36,431 nucleotides of DNA from NCBI GenBank assembly GCA_910577185.1, contig CAJTLR010000035.1:1-36431 (forward strand), read 5' to 3'. Shown piece after piece: positions 17,520 through 24,697 of this stretch. The notes beneath the pieces are model-generated. The model worked only from the letters and a program-made list of their open reading frames with translations. It was not told where the DNA came from and made no database searches. Positions within the stretch are counted from its first letter, which is position 1; every line of letters starts with the position of its first letter. A program made the translations under genes and the position numbers. The DNA is from an uncultured Acetatifactor sp. (lineage in GTDB: Bacteria > Bacillota > Clostridia > Lachnospirales > Lachnospiraceae).

Positions 17520-17544
17520 GATTGAAAATTGAAAATTTTCAATC
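17520..17544. repeat. A/T-rich perfect inverted repeat between the two RNA copies
   Basis: GATTGAAAATT (17520-17530) and AATTTTCAATC (17534-17544) form an 11-bp perfect stem with a GAA loop. It links copy 1 and copy 2. It could be a spacer hairpin or the site where the duplication was joined. Confidence 0.6.
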
Positions 17545-17545
17545 C

Positions 17546-17611
17546 CAAGTTTGTGTCTGCGCGGCATCCACAAACTTGATATGCGCAAAAGGCCGCGCAG
17601 AAACGGGGTAA
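17546..17611 (+). ncRNA. Structured RNA element, copy 2, overlapping the DUF4867 ribosome site
   Basis: Stem 1 is CAAGTTTGTG (17546-17555) with CACAAACTTG (17569-17578), 10 perfect bp. Stem 2 is TCTGCGCGGC (17556-17565) with GCCGCGCAGA (17592-17601), 10 perfect bp. The ATC joint and 13-nt last loop are the same lengths as in copy 1. Relative to copy 1, two stem 2 pairs change A-U to G-C on both sides, one stem 1 pair changes G-C to A-U, and one G-U becomes A-U. AACGGGGTAAAAA follows directly and holds the GGGG ribosome site 6 nt before ATG 17615, so folding could control translation of DUF4867. No known riboswitch class was recognised. Confidence 0.72.
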
Positions 17612-17614
17612 AAA

Positions 17615-18298
17615 ATGAAAGTATTAAAGGTGACGGATCCTGCGTTTCAAAAATACGGCAGGGTGATTGAGAATGTGGATTTCACGGCACTGGTGGAGGC
17701 GCTGAAGCATACGCCGGTTCCCGGGGATGTGGTATATGAGCCATCGGTTCCGGAGCTGGAGGCGCTGCCGGTGATGGAGGAACTTTCCCGGGTGATCTAC
17801 GGGGAGATGCCCATTCAGATCGGATACTGCAACGGACATAACACCATGCTGAACGCGCTGGAATATCACCGGGATTCCGAGATCAATGTGGCGGCAGCGG
17901 ATGCGGTACTGATGCTGGGACTGCTCACGGATGTGGAGGCAGACCATACTTATGACACTTCGCGGGTGGAGGCATTTCTGGTGCCTGCGGGAACTGCCGT
18001 GGAGATTTATGCCACAACCCTGCATTATGCGCCCTGCCACGCGGCAGAAGAAGATGGCTTCCAGGTTGCCATTGTACTGCCCAGGGGAACCAATTATCCC
18101 CTGAAAGGGAATCACAGAAAAGTGTCAGAGACAAAATGCGGCATGGGCGTTTCCGATGAAGACGCCATGCTCACGGCTGTGAATAAGTGGCTGCTGGGTC
18201 ATCCGGAGGGCGGCCTGGAAGAGGGGAGCTTCCTTGGGCTGAAGGGAAAAAATCTCTGTCTCGGGGACGGGGAGAAGGAATCAAATACCCCGCTGTAA
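17615..18298 (+). CDS. DUF4867 family cupin-like protein
   Basis: 227-residue soluble protein of a family with no function that I know. The centre reads as a metal-binding cupin: GHNTMLNALEYHRDSE offers H75, E83, H85 and E89, then FLVPAGTAVE gives the second cupin turn and TTLHYAPCH gives H136 and H141. Such a set suits a metal-dependent sugar isomerase, epimerase or lyase. ATG 17615 sits 6 nt after GGGG in the tail of the tandem RNA element. It is followed by a hairpin-rich gap and then by xylulokinase, which supports a sugar-related role. The function is inference; the family call is from recognition of the sequence pattern. Confidence 0.8.
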   Translation: MKVLKVTDPAFQKYGRVIENVDFTALVEALKHTPVPGDVVYEPSVPELEALPVMEELSRVIYGEMPIQIGYCNGHNTMLNALEYHRDSEINVAAADAVLMLGLLTDVEADHTYDTSRVEAFLVPAGTAVEIYATTLHYAPCHAAEEDGFQVAIVLPRGTNYPLKGNHRKVSETKCGMGVSDEDAMLTAVNKWLLGHPEGGLEEGSFLGLKGKNLCLGDGEKESNTPL

Positions 18299-18469
18299 GC
18301 AACGGGGTATCAAGCCTGCAACGCTGCAGAGCAGAAAGCGTCCAAAGGACACTTTGGTATTTGAACCTCGCGGCATTCGCCAACTGGCCGTGCCTGCACG
18401 GCCGCCTGGCTCATTGCCCGCGGGAATAAAGCAGCAATTCCGGTACAGGGCCGCAGCGGTTCTGGAATT
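18281..18469. repeat. Composite hairpin-rich element after DUF4867
   Basis: A chain of stems: ATACCCCG/CGGGGTAT (18285-18292 with 18303-18310) spanning the DUF4867 stop codon; CCAAAG-GACA-CTTTGG (18342-18357); a three-tier hairpin 18369-18422 with GGCCGTGC/GCACGGCC at its tip, GCCA/TGGC in the middle and CGCGG/CCGCG at the base; and AATTCCGG/CTGGAATT (18436-18443 with 18462-18469). TCAAATACC (18281-18289) can instead pair with GGTATTTGA (18356-18364), which excludes the first hairpin. No T tract follows. The rest of the gap to 18563 holds only the xylulokinase ribosome site. It may be a dispersed repeat or a cis-acting RNA. Confidence 0.65.
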
Positions 18470-18563
18470 TGTAAAAGGGTTACGGATAAGCCCGCAGGGC
18501 GCAGGGGATGTGTGAAAGGAATTTGCCAGGGCGGTACCGGAGGATTGCGGAACAGGAGAGAAC

Positions 18564-20027
18564 ATGTATTATATCGGCATTGACCTGGGCACATCAGCGG
18601 TGAAACTGCTGCTGATGGACGGGGAAGGAAAGATCGTAAATATTGTATCGAGGGAATATCCTCTGTATTTTCCGCATCCGGGCTGGTCGGAGCAGAAGCC
18701 GGAGGACTGGTATGAGCAGACCATGGCCGGAATCAGAGAGCTCACCGGCGGGGTGGACAAGAGCCGGGTGGCGGGTATCAGCTTCGGCGGGCAGATGCAC
18801 GGACTGGTGATTCTGGATAAGGATGACAATGTGATCCGTCCGGCCATTCTCTGGAATGATGGCAGAACCGCCAAAGAGACGGAATATCTCAATACGGTCA
18901 TCGGCAGGGAGAAACTGTCGGAATATACCGCAAACATAGCCTTTGCAGGTTTTACTGCCCCGAAACTGCTCTGGGTGAAGGAAAATGAGCCCGAGAATTT
19001 TGCCCGGATTGCAAAAATTATGCTGCCCAAGGATTATATCGCCTACAGGCTGACGGGTGTGCACTGCACGGATGTGTCGGATGCGTCCGGCATGTTGCTG
19101 TTCGATGTGAAAAACCGGCGCTGGTCCCGGGAGATGTGCGACATCTGCGGGGTTTCGCCGTCACAGCTGGCCAAATGCCACGAGAGTTATGAGGCGGTGG
19201 GAACCGTTCTCCCCGCCGTGGCAGAGGAACTGGGAATTTCCGCCTCGGTGAAGGTGGCGGCAGGAGCGGGGGACAATGCGGCGGCGGCAGTGGGAACAGG
19301 CACGGTGGGAGACAACATGTGCAATATTTCCCTTGGCACCAGCGGCACGATTTTCATATCCTCCAGAAATTTCGGAGTGGATAAGTACAATGCCCTGCAT
19401 TCCTTTGCCCATGCGGACGGCAGCTATCATCTCATGGGCTGTATGCTCAGCGCCGCCAGCTGTAATAAGTGGTGGATGGATGAGATCATCGGCACAAAGG
19501 ATTATGCGGCGCAGCAGCAGCTGACAGGAAAACTGGGTGAAAACCATGTGTATTTTCTGCCTTATCTGATGGGGGAACGCTCCCCGCATAACAATCCGGA
19601 CGCCCGGGCCGTCTTTCTGGGCATGAGCATGGATACCACCAGGGCAGACATGACCCAGGCGGTGCTGGAAGGGGTGGCCTTTGCGCTGCGGGATTCCCTG
19701 GAAGTGGCAAAATCCCTGGGCATCAGCCTTACCCGCACCAAAATCTGCGGCGGCGGCGCAAAGAGTCCGCTGTGGAAAAAGATTATCGCAAATGTGCTGA
19801 ACCTGAAGGTGGATGTGCTGGAAAGCGAGGAAGGACCGGCAATGGGCGGCGCCATGCTGGCAGCGGTGGCCTGCGGCGCATATGAAAGCGTGGAAGAAAT
19901 CGCCGGAAAAGTAGTCCGTATCGTGGAGACGGTGGAACCGGAAGCGGAACTGGTGGACAAATACGAAGAACGCTATCGGAAATTTAAGGAGATTTATCCT
20001 GCATGCAAGCCCTTGTTTGTCTCCTGA
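18564..20027 (+). CDS. xylB: Xylulokinase (FGGY family)
   Basis: 487-residue sugar kinase that phosphorylates D-xylulose to xylulose 5-phosphate, feeding the pentose phosphate pathway. The N-terminal phosphate-binding loop YIGIDLGTSAVK, the substrate motif GQMHGLV with ILWNDGR, the catalytic Asp in DVSDASGMLLFD and the C-terminal ATP site CGGGAKSPLWKKI are all present in order. The length is typical of XylB. AGGAG precedes ATG 18564 by 6 nt. It follows DUF4867 across a structured gap and is followed by a sulfatase. No canonical xylose isomerase is in the window; the isomerase-like gene at 26558 and DUF4867 are the candidate partners. Ribulokinase or another FGGY kinase is less likely. Confidence 0.92.
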   Translation: MYYIGIDLGTSAVKLLLMDGEGKIVNIVSREYPLYFPHPGWSEQKPEDWYEQTMAGIRELTGGVDKSRVAGISFGGQMHGLVILDKDDNVIRPAILWNDGRTAKETEYLNTVIGREKLSEYTANIAFAGFTAPKLLWVKENEPENFARIAKIMLPKDYIAYRLTGVHCTDVSDASGMLLFDVKNRRWSREMCDICGVSPSQLAKCHESYEAVGTVLPAVAEELGISASVKVAAGAGDNAAAAVGTGTVGDNMCNISLGTSGTIFISSRNFGVDKYNALHSFAHADGSYHLMGCMLSAASCNKWWMDEIIGTKDYAAQQQLTGKLGENHVYFLPYLMGERSPHNNPDARAVFLGMSMDTTRADMTQAVLEGVAFALRDSLEVAKSLGISLTRTKICGGGAKSPLWKKIIANVLNLKVDVLESEEGPAMGGAMLAAVACGAYESVEEIAGKVVRIVETVEPEAELVDKYEERYRKFKEIYPACKPLFVS

Positions 20028-20156
20028 GACACATAAGGGGTTTGGGGAAAGAATCACAAAAGACGAAAAAAGTTTCCGGGCGAAACGGACAGATTGTGCA
20101 GGAAGCCGCGGAGACATCACAAATTGCCGCAGATGGCAACGAATGGGGGTTATAAA

Positions 20157-21632
20157 ATGAGAGTCATTTTGTTTGATATTGATACTCTGCGCGCGGACCA
20201 CATGGGATGCTATGGGTACCAGAGAAATACCACGCCGGTTATGGATGAAATTGCGGGTGAAGGCGTGCGGTTTGACGACTATTACTGTCCCAATGCGCCC
20301 TGCCTTCCTTCCCGGGCGTCCATGATCAGCGGACAGTACGGGATTCACAATGGTGTTGTGGGACATGGGGGAACGGCGGCTGACATGCGCCTTCAGGGCA
20401 GGACCAGGAGCTTTACGGACCAGATTTCCGAAAACGGCCTGTTCATGCAGTTCCGCAGGGCCGGGATGCACACGGTGTCCTTTTCCACCTTTGCGGAGCG
20501 GCACAGTGCATGGTGGTTCAACGCCGGCTTCAACGAATGCGTGAATGTGGGCAGAAGGGGCGGGGAGTCCGCGGAGATGGTGACGCCCAGGGTGCTGGAA
20601 TGGCTGGAGAAGAACGGAAGAGAGGATAACTGGATGATGCATGTGCATTACTGGGATCCGCATACGCCTTACCGGACACCCGCGGATTATGAGAGCAGTT
20701 TTTCGGGAACCGAAATGCCTGATGACTGGATCACGGAAGAAATTTTCCAGGAACATCTGCTGCATATCGGTCCCCATGGGGCAAACGAGATCAATATGTG
20801 GAATGATGATCATTTTGCCCAGTGGCCCAAGCATCCGGGCAGCCTGAAAAACCTGGCAGAGGCCAGGGCTTTCCTGAATTCCTATGACGATGGCATCCGC
20901 TACACGGACGACAATATCGGGCAGATTACCGGCTGGCTGAAGAAAAACGGACTCTATGACGAGGACCTGGCCATCATTATCACGGCAGACCACGGGGAAG
21001 ACCTGGGTGAATTCGGCGTCTATGCGGAACATGGGATGGCGGATGACCCGGTGTGCCGGATTCCGCTGATTATCCGCTGGCCGGGGATGCGGAAAGGGGC
21101 AGTGGTAAAGGGATTCCATGACAATACGGACCTGGCGCCCACGGTACAGGAGCTGCTGGGAACATCCACGGTATCCTGGGATCATTTCCGCTATGACGGA
21201 GTCTCTTTTGCCAAAGCGCTGAAAGAGGGAACGGACTGTTCCAAACCTTATGCGGTGCTGACCCAGTGCGCCCATGTGTGCCAGAGAAGTGTGCGCTTTG
21301 ATGATTATATCTATATCCGCACCATTCACGGCGGGTATCATCTGCTGCCGGAGGAAATGCTGTTCCATGTAAAGGAAGATCCCCATGAGCTTCACAATCT
21401 GGCGCAGGAGAGACCTGACTTGTGTGCAAAGGGGGCAAAAATGATCCTGGACTGGACGGAGAAGATGATGAAGACTTCCCGGTCCGATACGGATCCCATG
21501 TGGACCGTGATGCGGGAGGGCGGACCGGAACACTGCAGGGGCGCGCTGCGGGGTTATATGGAACGCATCAGGGACACCCCCAGGGCATACGGTATTCCGC
21601 TTCTGGAAGAACAGTACGGCGAATTTGAATGA
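20157..21632 (+). CDS. S1-type sulfatase, cysteine class
   Basis: 491-residue sulfatase, alkaline phosphatase superfamily. The metal-binding start FDIDTLRADHMGCYGY and the activation motif CLPSR (C49-R53) are clear. C49 is the residue converted to formylglycine; in anaerobes the maturase anSME does this, and no such gene lies here. ITADHGEDLGEFG near residue 280 completes the metal site. There is no signal peptide, so the substrate is cytoplasmic, possibly a sulfated sugar or aryl sulfate. Phosphonate monoester hydrolases share the motif. ATG 20157 follows GGGGG by about 8 nt and matches the usual family start. It ends at a shared terminator with the converging transporter genes. Confidence 0.88.
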   Translation: MRVILFDIDTLRADHMGCYGYQRNTTPVMDEIAGEGVRFDDYYCPNAPCLPSRASMISGQYGIHNGVVGHGGTAADMRLQGRTRSFTDQISENGLFMQFRRAGMHTVSFSTFAERHSAWWFNAGFNECVNVGRRGGESAEMVTPRVLEWLEKNGREDNWMMHVHYWDPHTPYRTPADYESSFSGTEMPDDWITEEIFQEHLLHIGPHGANEINMWNDDHFAQWPKHPGSLKNLAEARAFLNSYDDGIRYTDDNIGQITGWLKKNGLYDEDLAIIITADHGEDLGEFGVYAEHGMADDPVCRIPLIIRWPGMRKGAVVKGFHDNTDLAPTVQELLGTSTVSWDHFRYDGVSFAKALKEGTDCSKPYAVLTQCAHVCQRSVRFDDYIYIRTIHGGYHLLPEEMLFHVKEDPHELHNLAQERPDLCAKGAKMILDWTEKMMKTSRSDTDPMWTVMREGGPEHCRGALRGYMERIRDTPRAYGIPLLEEQYGEFE

Positions 21633-21697
21633 TGGATTCCGGCCAGGCACGGTGTACTTTTGTGAGGAAGCCGGAAGCAGACGAAGCATAAAATAGA

Positions 21698-21750
21698 AAA
21701 ACCCCCATGACTGCCTGGCAGAAACTGCAAAACAGGTGCATGGGGGTTTT
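21698..21750. terminator. Bidirectional rho-independent terminator
   Basis: AAAACCCCCATG (21698-21709) pairs with CATGGGGGTTTT (21739-21750), 12 bp, with a 29-nt loop that holds CTGCCTGGCAG. A run of T flanks the stem on each strand. It separates the sulfatase (+) from the ABC ATPase (-), whose stop codon is 3 nt away. Confidence 0.88.
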
Positions 21751-21752
21751 GA

Positions 21753-22496
21753 TTACAGTACTTTTGCCAGAAAATCCCGGGTGCGGGGCTGGCTGGGAGA
21801 GGAAAAAATTTCCTGGGGGGAACCTTCCTCCACGATACGCCCGTCCGCCATAAAGATGACGCGGTCGGCCATTTCCCTGGCAAATCCCATTTCGTGGGTG
21901 ACCACCACCATGGTCATTCCCTCCCGGGCCAGTTCCTTCATGACTTCCAGAACCTCCCCTACCATTTCCGGGTCCAGGGCGGAAGTGGGTTCGTCAAAAA
22001 GCATGACCTCCGGATCCATACAGAGGGCGCGGACAATGGCGATTCTCTGCTTCTGGCCGCCGGAAAGCTGGCTGGGGTAGGCATTGGCCCTGTCAGCCAG
22101 ACCCACCCGCTCCAGCAGGGCAAGGGCCTGTTTTTCCGCCTCTGCCTGGGACTTTTTCAAAAGCTTCATGGGGGCAAGGGTCATATTTTTTAATATGGTC
22201 ATATGGGGGAAAAGATTAAAATGCTGGAATACCATGCCCATTTTCTGCCGGTGGAGATTGATATCGGCTTTTTTGTCGGTGATATCAATACCCTCAAACA
22301 GAATCTGTCCACCGGTGGGAAGCTCCAGCAGGTTCAGACAGCGCAGAAAAGTGGATTTTCCGGAGCCGGAAGGCCCGATAACCACTACCACCTCACCGCG
22401 TTTAATAGAAGCGGTGACACCGTCCAGAGCCTTGATCTCGCCTTCATTATAATGCTTCTCCAGATTTGTTGCCTGGATGATGGAATCAGCGCTCAC
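21753..22496 (-). CDS. glnQ: Polar amino-acid ABC transporter ATPase
   Basis: 247-residue ATPase that powers amino-acid import. Walker A GPSGSGKST, the Q-loop MVFQHFNLFPHMT, the ABC signature LSGGQKQR, Walker B VMLFDEPTSALDPE and the switch His in VVVTHEMGFA are intact. The HFNLFPHMT stretch and length are typical of the GlnQ/HisP/ArtM group. It overlaps the permease gene by 11 nt, so translation is probably coupled. The substrate cannot be told from the ATPase. The gene symbol denotes family only. Confidence 0.93.
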   Translation of the reverse strand: MSADSIIQATNLEKHYNEGEIKALDGVTASIKRGEVVVVIGPSGSGKSTFLRCLNLLELPTGGQILFEGIDITDKKADINLHRQKMGMVFQHFNLFPHMTILKNMTLAPMKLLKKSQAEAEKQALALLERVGLADRANAYPSQLSGGQKQRIAIVRALCMDPEVMLFDEPTSALDPEMVGEVLEVMKELAREGMTMVVVTHEMGFAREMADRVIFMADGRIVEEGSPQEIFSSPSQPRTRDFLAKVL

Positions 22497-23268
22497 TGTT
22501 TCTCAGCCTCCTTTCCAGCCTTCCGACCAGAAATGTAAAGAACATGACCAGAATCAGGTAAATCAGTGCGGACATCAGCAGCGGGAACAGGTAATCGTAA
22601 CAGTTGCCGCCGATGATATTCCCGGCATAGGTGATGTCGGTGAGGCCCACATAGCCTGCCACCGCGGTTTCCTTCAGCAGCACAATGAACTCGTTTGCCA
22701 GCGTGGGCAGCACTGTTTTGAAGGCCTGGGGCAGAATGATGTAACGCATGGTGGAGACATAGCCAAATCCCAGGCTCCGGCCCGCTTCCATCTGTCCCTG
22801 GTCTATGGACATGATGCCGCCCCGGATGATCTCGGCCACATAGGCGCCGGAATTGATGCCGAAGGACAGGGCGCCCACCATAACCTTGTTCCGGCTGGAG
22901 GCGAAGATGACAAAGTACATGATCATCAGCTGTACCACCATGGGCGTACCACGGATCACGGTCAGGTATACTTTTGATACGGCGTTGAAAAAGCCCAGCA
23001 GGGCTTTTCGCACGCCGTGCATTTCCGTGTGGTTTTTATCCCAGGATACACGGACCAGGGAGATGACCACGCCCAGCGCCACACCGATGAGCAGTGCCAG
23101 AAGGGTCAGAAGCAGCGTATTGCCCAGCCCTTTTATGTACATCTGGTAACGGTCGTCAAATACAAAACTTTTGTAAAAATCATAGCCGATATTGTTCAGC
23201 CATTCTGGTCCTTCCTGTATCCAGTCCGGAGCCACCAGGGGCCAGGTTTGAGATGCGGATGGTTTCAT
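22486..23268 (-). CDS. Amino-acid ABC transporter permease (HisM/GlnP family)
   Basis: 260-residue membrane subunit. It has about five transmembrane helices and the EAA coupling loop QMEAGRSLGFGYVSTMRYII, followed by LPQAFKTVLPTLANEFIVLL, typical of polar amino-acid permeases. The N-terminal 45 residues are longer than usual and hydrophilic (WIQEGPEWLNNIGYDFYKSF). I chose ATG 23268 because GGAG lies 7 nt before it; ATG 23298 has GGGGAG only 1 nt away and lies within a palindrome. It sits between the binding protein and ATPase genes, in the order SBP, permease, ATPase. Confidence 0.92.
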   Translation of the reverse strand: MKPSASQTWPLVAPDWIQEGPEWLNNIGYDFYKSFVFDDRYQMYIKGLGNTLLLTLLALLIGVALGVVISLVRVSWDKNHTEMHGVRKALLGFFNAVSKVYLTVIRGTPMVVQLMIMYFVIFASSRNKVMVGALSFGINSGAYVAEIIRGGIMSIDQGQMEAGRSLGFGYVSTMRYIILPQAFKTVLPTLANEFIVLLKETAVAGYVGLTDITYAGNIIGGNCYDYLFPLLMSALIYLILVMFFTFLVGRLERRLRNSER

Positions 23269-23294
23269 ACGGAGTCTCCATTCCGGTTTGGCAG

Positions 23295-23313
23295 GCATCT
23301 CCCCGGGAGATGC
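23295..23313. other. Palindromic hairpin before the permease gene
   Basis: GCATCTCCC and GGGAGATGC form a 9-bp perfect stem with one unpaired C. It lies about 27 nt before the chosen permease start. With the larger hairpin at 23338 it fills the 146-nt gap after the binding protein gene. Such hairpins often stabilise the abundant binding-protein mRNA and lower expression of the permease and ATPase. Confidence 0.5.
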
Positions 23314-23337
23314 TTATGCTTTTCCAGTATTTTTTAT

Positions 23338-23388
23338 GCGCAGGGGTGCATATGGAACCTTGTTGCTGACGCAACATGCACCCTGCGC
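23338..23388. repeat. Long hairpin with TGTTGC-TGAC-GCAACA core, repeat family copy A
   Basis: GCGCAGGGGTGCAT (23338-23351) pairs with ATGCACCCTGCGC (23376-23388) over 13 bp with one bulged G. Inside is the short stem TGTTGC-TGAC-GCAACA (23361-23376). The same core and flanks (GCATATGGAA before, ATGCAC after) recur at 28190-28226, so it belongs to a repeat family. No T tract follows on the coding strand, which argues against a terminator. Confidence 0.7.
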
Positions 23389-23414
23389 GGCGGGTTGGGG
23401 AAGATGAATCTTTC

Positions 23415-24323
23415 CTACTCGATTTCTGCGTTGATGTATTTATCGATAATTCCCTGAACCGTGCCGTCCGCGATAAGCTCCTGCAGCGCGGTGTTCACGG
23501 CCTCATAGAGGGCGGGATTGCTCTTGCTCATGGCTGCGGCGTAATCTTCCACCGCATATTCGGTTTCCAGAATCTTCAGACCTTCCACCTCGGCCACGAA
23601 AGCCTTCGCGGGTTCGTTGTCGATGATGACGCAGTCCACCTTTCCTGTTTTCAGCGCCTGCACGGCATCCGCGCCCTTGCTGTAACGGTCTACGGAGCCG
23701 AATCCTTTTTTTTCGATATCATCCGAGGCAAAAACGTCGCCTGTGGTATTGCGCTGTACGCCCACCACGTGGCTGGCGCCTTCTTTGGTCAGATCATCCA
23801 CACTGGTGATGGCACTGTCCTGGGTTACGATAACTACCTGAATGCCGGTGGCGTAGCTGACGGTAAAATCCACTTCTTCCTGACGGTCAGGCGTAATGGT
23901 CATGCCTGCCATGCCGATATCGGCCTTGCCGCTGGCTATGGTTCCGGTGATGGAGTCAAACTCCATGTCGTCGATCTGCAGTTCCAGGCCCAGTTTTTGG
24001 GCGATGGCAGTGGCAATTTCCGCATCGATACCGGCTACCTGGCCGCCTTCCACATACTCATAAGGCGGGAAAGCCGCGTTGGTGGCCATAATCAGTTTGC
24101 CTTCCACGGCGGTGGTGAATCCTTCTGCCCCGGAAGCATTTTCCGTGCCGGCGTCATCGGAAGCGCTTTCTGTACCGGCGTCCCCGGAAGCGTTTTCCGT
24201 GCCGGTACTTTCGGATGCTTCGGAACCTGAGTCCGGGTTTTCGCTGTCTGCAGGTGTGCTGCCGCAGGCTGTCATGGACAATACCATGAGGGAAGCCAGC
24301 AGCAAAGCTGTCAGTTTTTTCAT
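23415..24323 (-). CDS. Amino-acid ABC transporter substrate-binding lipoprotein
   Basis: 302-residue exported lipoprotein. The signal peptide (KKLTALLLASLMVLSM) ends at lipobox cysteine C20 (MTAC). A low-complexity linker (about residues 25-60) rich in E, S, T, G and D holds three copies of a nine-residue unit. From about residue 65 the bilobal binding fold follows (NAAFPPYEYVEGG, AGIDAEIATAIAQKLGLEL, GMTITPDRQEEVDFT), typical of polar amino-acid binding proteins. ATG 24323 follows GGGAGG by about 10 nt; upstream in-frame ATG 24362 lies at or before the transcript start. The ligand is unknown. It is the first gene of the transporter operon. Confidence 0.93.
   Translation of the reverse strand: MKKLTALLLASLMVLSMTACGSTPADSENPDSGSEASESTGTENASGDAGTESASDDAGTENASGAEGFTTAVEGKLIMATNAAFPPYEYVEGGQVAGIDAEIATAIAQKLGLELQIDDMEFDSITGTIASGKADIGMAGMTITPDRQEEVDFTVSYATGIQVVIVTQDSAITSVDDLTKEGASHVVGVQRNTTGDVFASDDIEKKGFGSVDRYSKGADAVQALKTGKVDCVIIDNEPAKAFVAEVEGLKILETEYAVEDYAAAMSKSNPALYEAVNTALQELIADGTVQGIIDKYINAEIE
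24132..24212 (-). repeat. Three tandem 27-nt units coding the lipoprotein linker
   Basis: Units begin at 24132, 24159 and 24186 (GGAAGC...) and differ at a few positions. Each codes nine residues of the acidic linker between the lipid anchor and the binding domain. Copy number in such linkers can vary by slippage without shifting the frame. Confidence 0.75.
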
Positions 24324-24354
24324 AAAATAAATCCTCCCTAAATCATATTGTTGT

Positions 24355-24370
24355 GTCCGCATATGCAGAC
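24355..24370. promoter_or_regulatory. Near-palindrome at the transporter transcript start, candidate operator
   Basis: GTCCGCATATGCAGAC is symmetrical except for one pair and overlaps the expected transcript start (about 24366) of the transporter operon. A repressor bound here would block initiation. No regulator gene is adjacent, so the binding partner is unknown. Confidence 0.4.
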
Positions 24371-24372
24371 AT

Positions 24373-24401
24373 ACTCTAGCACTTCATGTATAAATTGTCA
24401 A
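24373..24401 (-). promoter_or_regulatory. Sigma-A promoter of the amino-acid transporter operon
   Basis: On the minus strand a perfect -35 TTGACA (24401-24396), a 17-nt spacer and TAGAGT (24378-24373) are seen. It opens a leader of about 43 nt before ATG 24323. The 374-nt gap between 24323 and the pectin methylesterase start holds this promoter, the tandem repeat promoter at 24580 and no gene. Confidence 0.82.
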
Positions 24402-24579
24402 TGGATTCCCGGGAAAAACAGAAAAAAATTTGCAGAAAATGCATAAAATCATAAAATATACATTTTTTATGCAAAATCCCGTGGCAGGAATGATGTCTCC
24501 GGCGCAGGGGAAGGAAACCGGGAATGCTGTGCGGGCGCGCATTTTGCTGCCAATTGTCAAAAAACTGGAATTATTTCAA

Positions 24580-24608
24580 TTGACAAAGAAAGAAATTGTT
24601 TTTAAAGT
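24580..24608 (+). promoter_or_regulatory. Promoter of the pectin methylesterase unit
   Basis: TTGACA (24580-24585) is followed by 17 nt and TAAAGT (24603-24608), a weak -10 that matches at four of six positions. TTGTCAA 24 nt upstream mirrors the TTGACAA of the -35 region, so an inverted repeat flanks it and could bind a regulator. The -10 lies in the first unit of the tandem repeat described next. Confidence 0.6.
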
Positions 24609-24636
24609 AGAAAGAAAGGAATTGTTTTTAAAGTAG
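24585..24636 (+). repeat. 26-bp tandem direct repeat in the pectin methylesterase leader
   Basis: Two adjoining 26-nt units (24585-24610 and 24611-24636) differ at one position. Each contains AATTGTTTTTAAAGTAG. The duplication repeats the TAAAGT -10 box 26 nt downstream, but no -35 is suitably placed for the second copy. Confidence 0.85.
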
Positions 24637-24697
24637 AAATAAGCATGGGATTGCCAAAAAGCGGCGTGCGGGCATGGAAAGAAGAAAGGAGCCGGGT

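Noticed and set aside
17455..17614. Simple operator palindromes for a DNA-binding regulator
   Set aside because: The stems cross instead of nesting, and compensatory changes preserve pairing between distant strands, which favours RNA structure; a DNA role is not fully excluded.
19161..21689. Open frame of 842 codons on the minus strand
   Set aside because: It lies wholly antisense to xylulokinase and sulfatase, both with intact catalytic motifs; its translation has low-complexity, His/Pro/Arg-rich composition typical of antisense frames in GC-rich genes.
22486..23298. Permease start at ATG 23298
   Set aside because: Its only ribosome-like sequence is 1 nt away and part of a palindrome; ATG 23268 has GGAG at normal spacing.
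23338..23388. Terminator between binding protein and permease genes
   Set aside because: A long stem is present but no T tract follows in the direction of transcription; better seen as an intercistronic hairpin or repeat.
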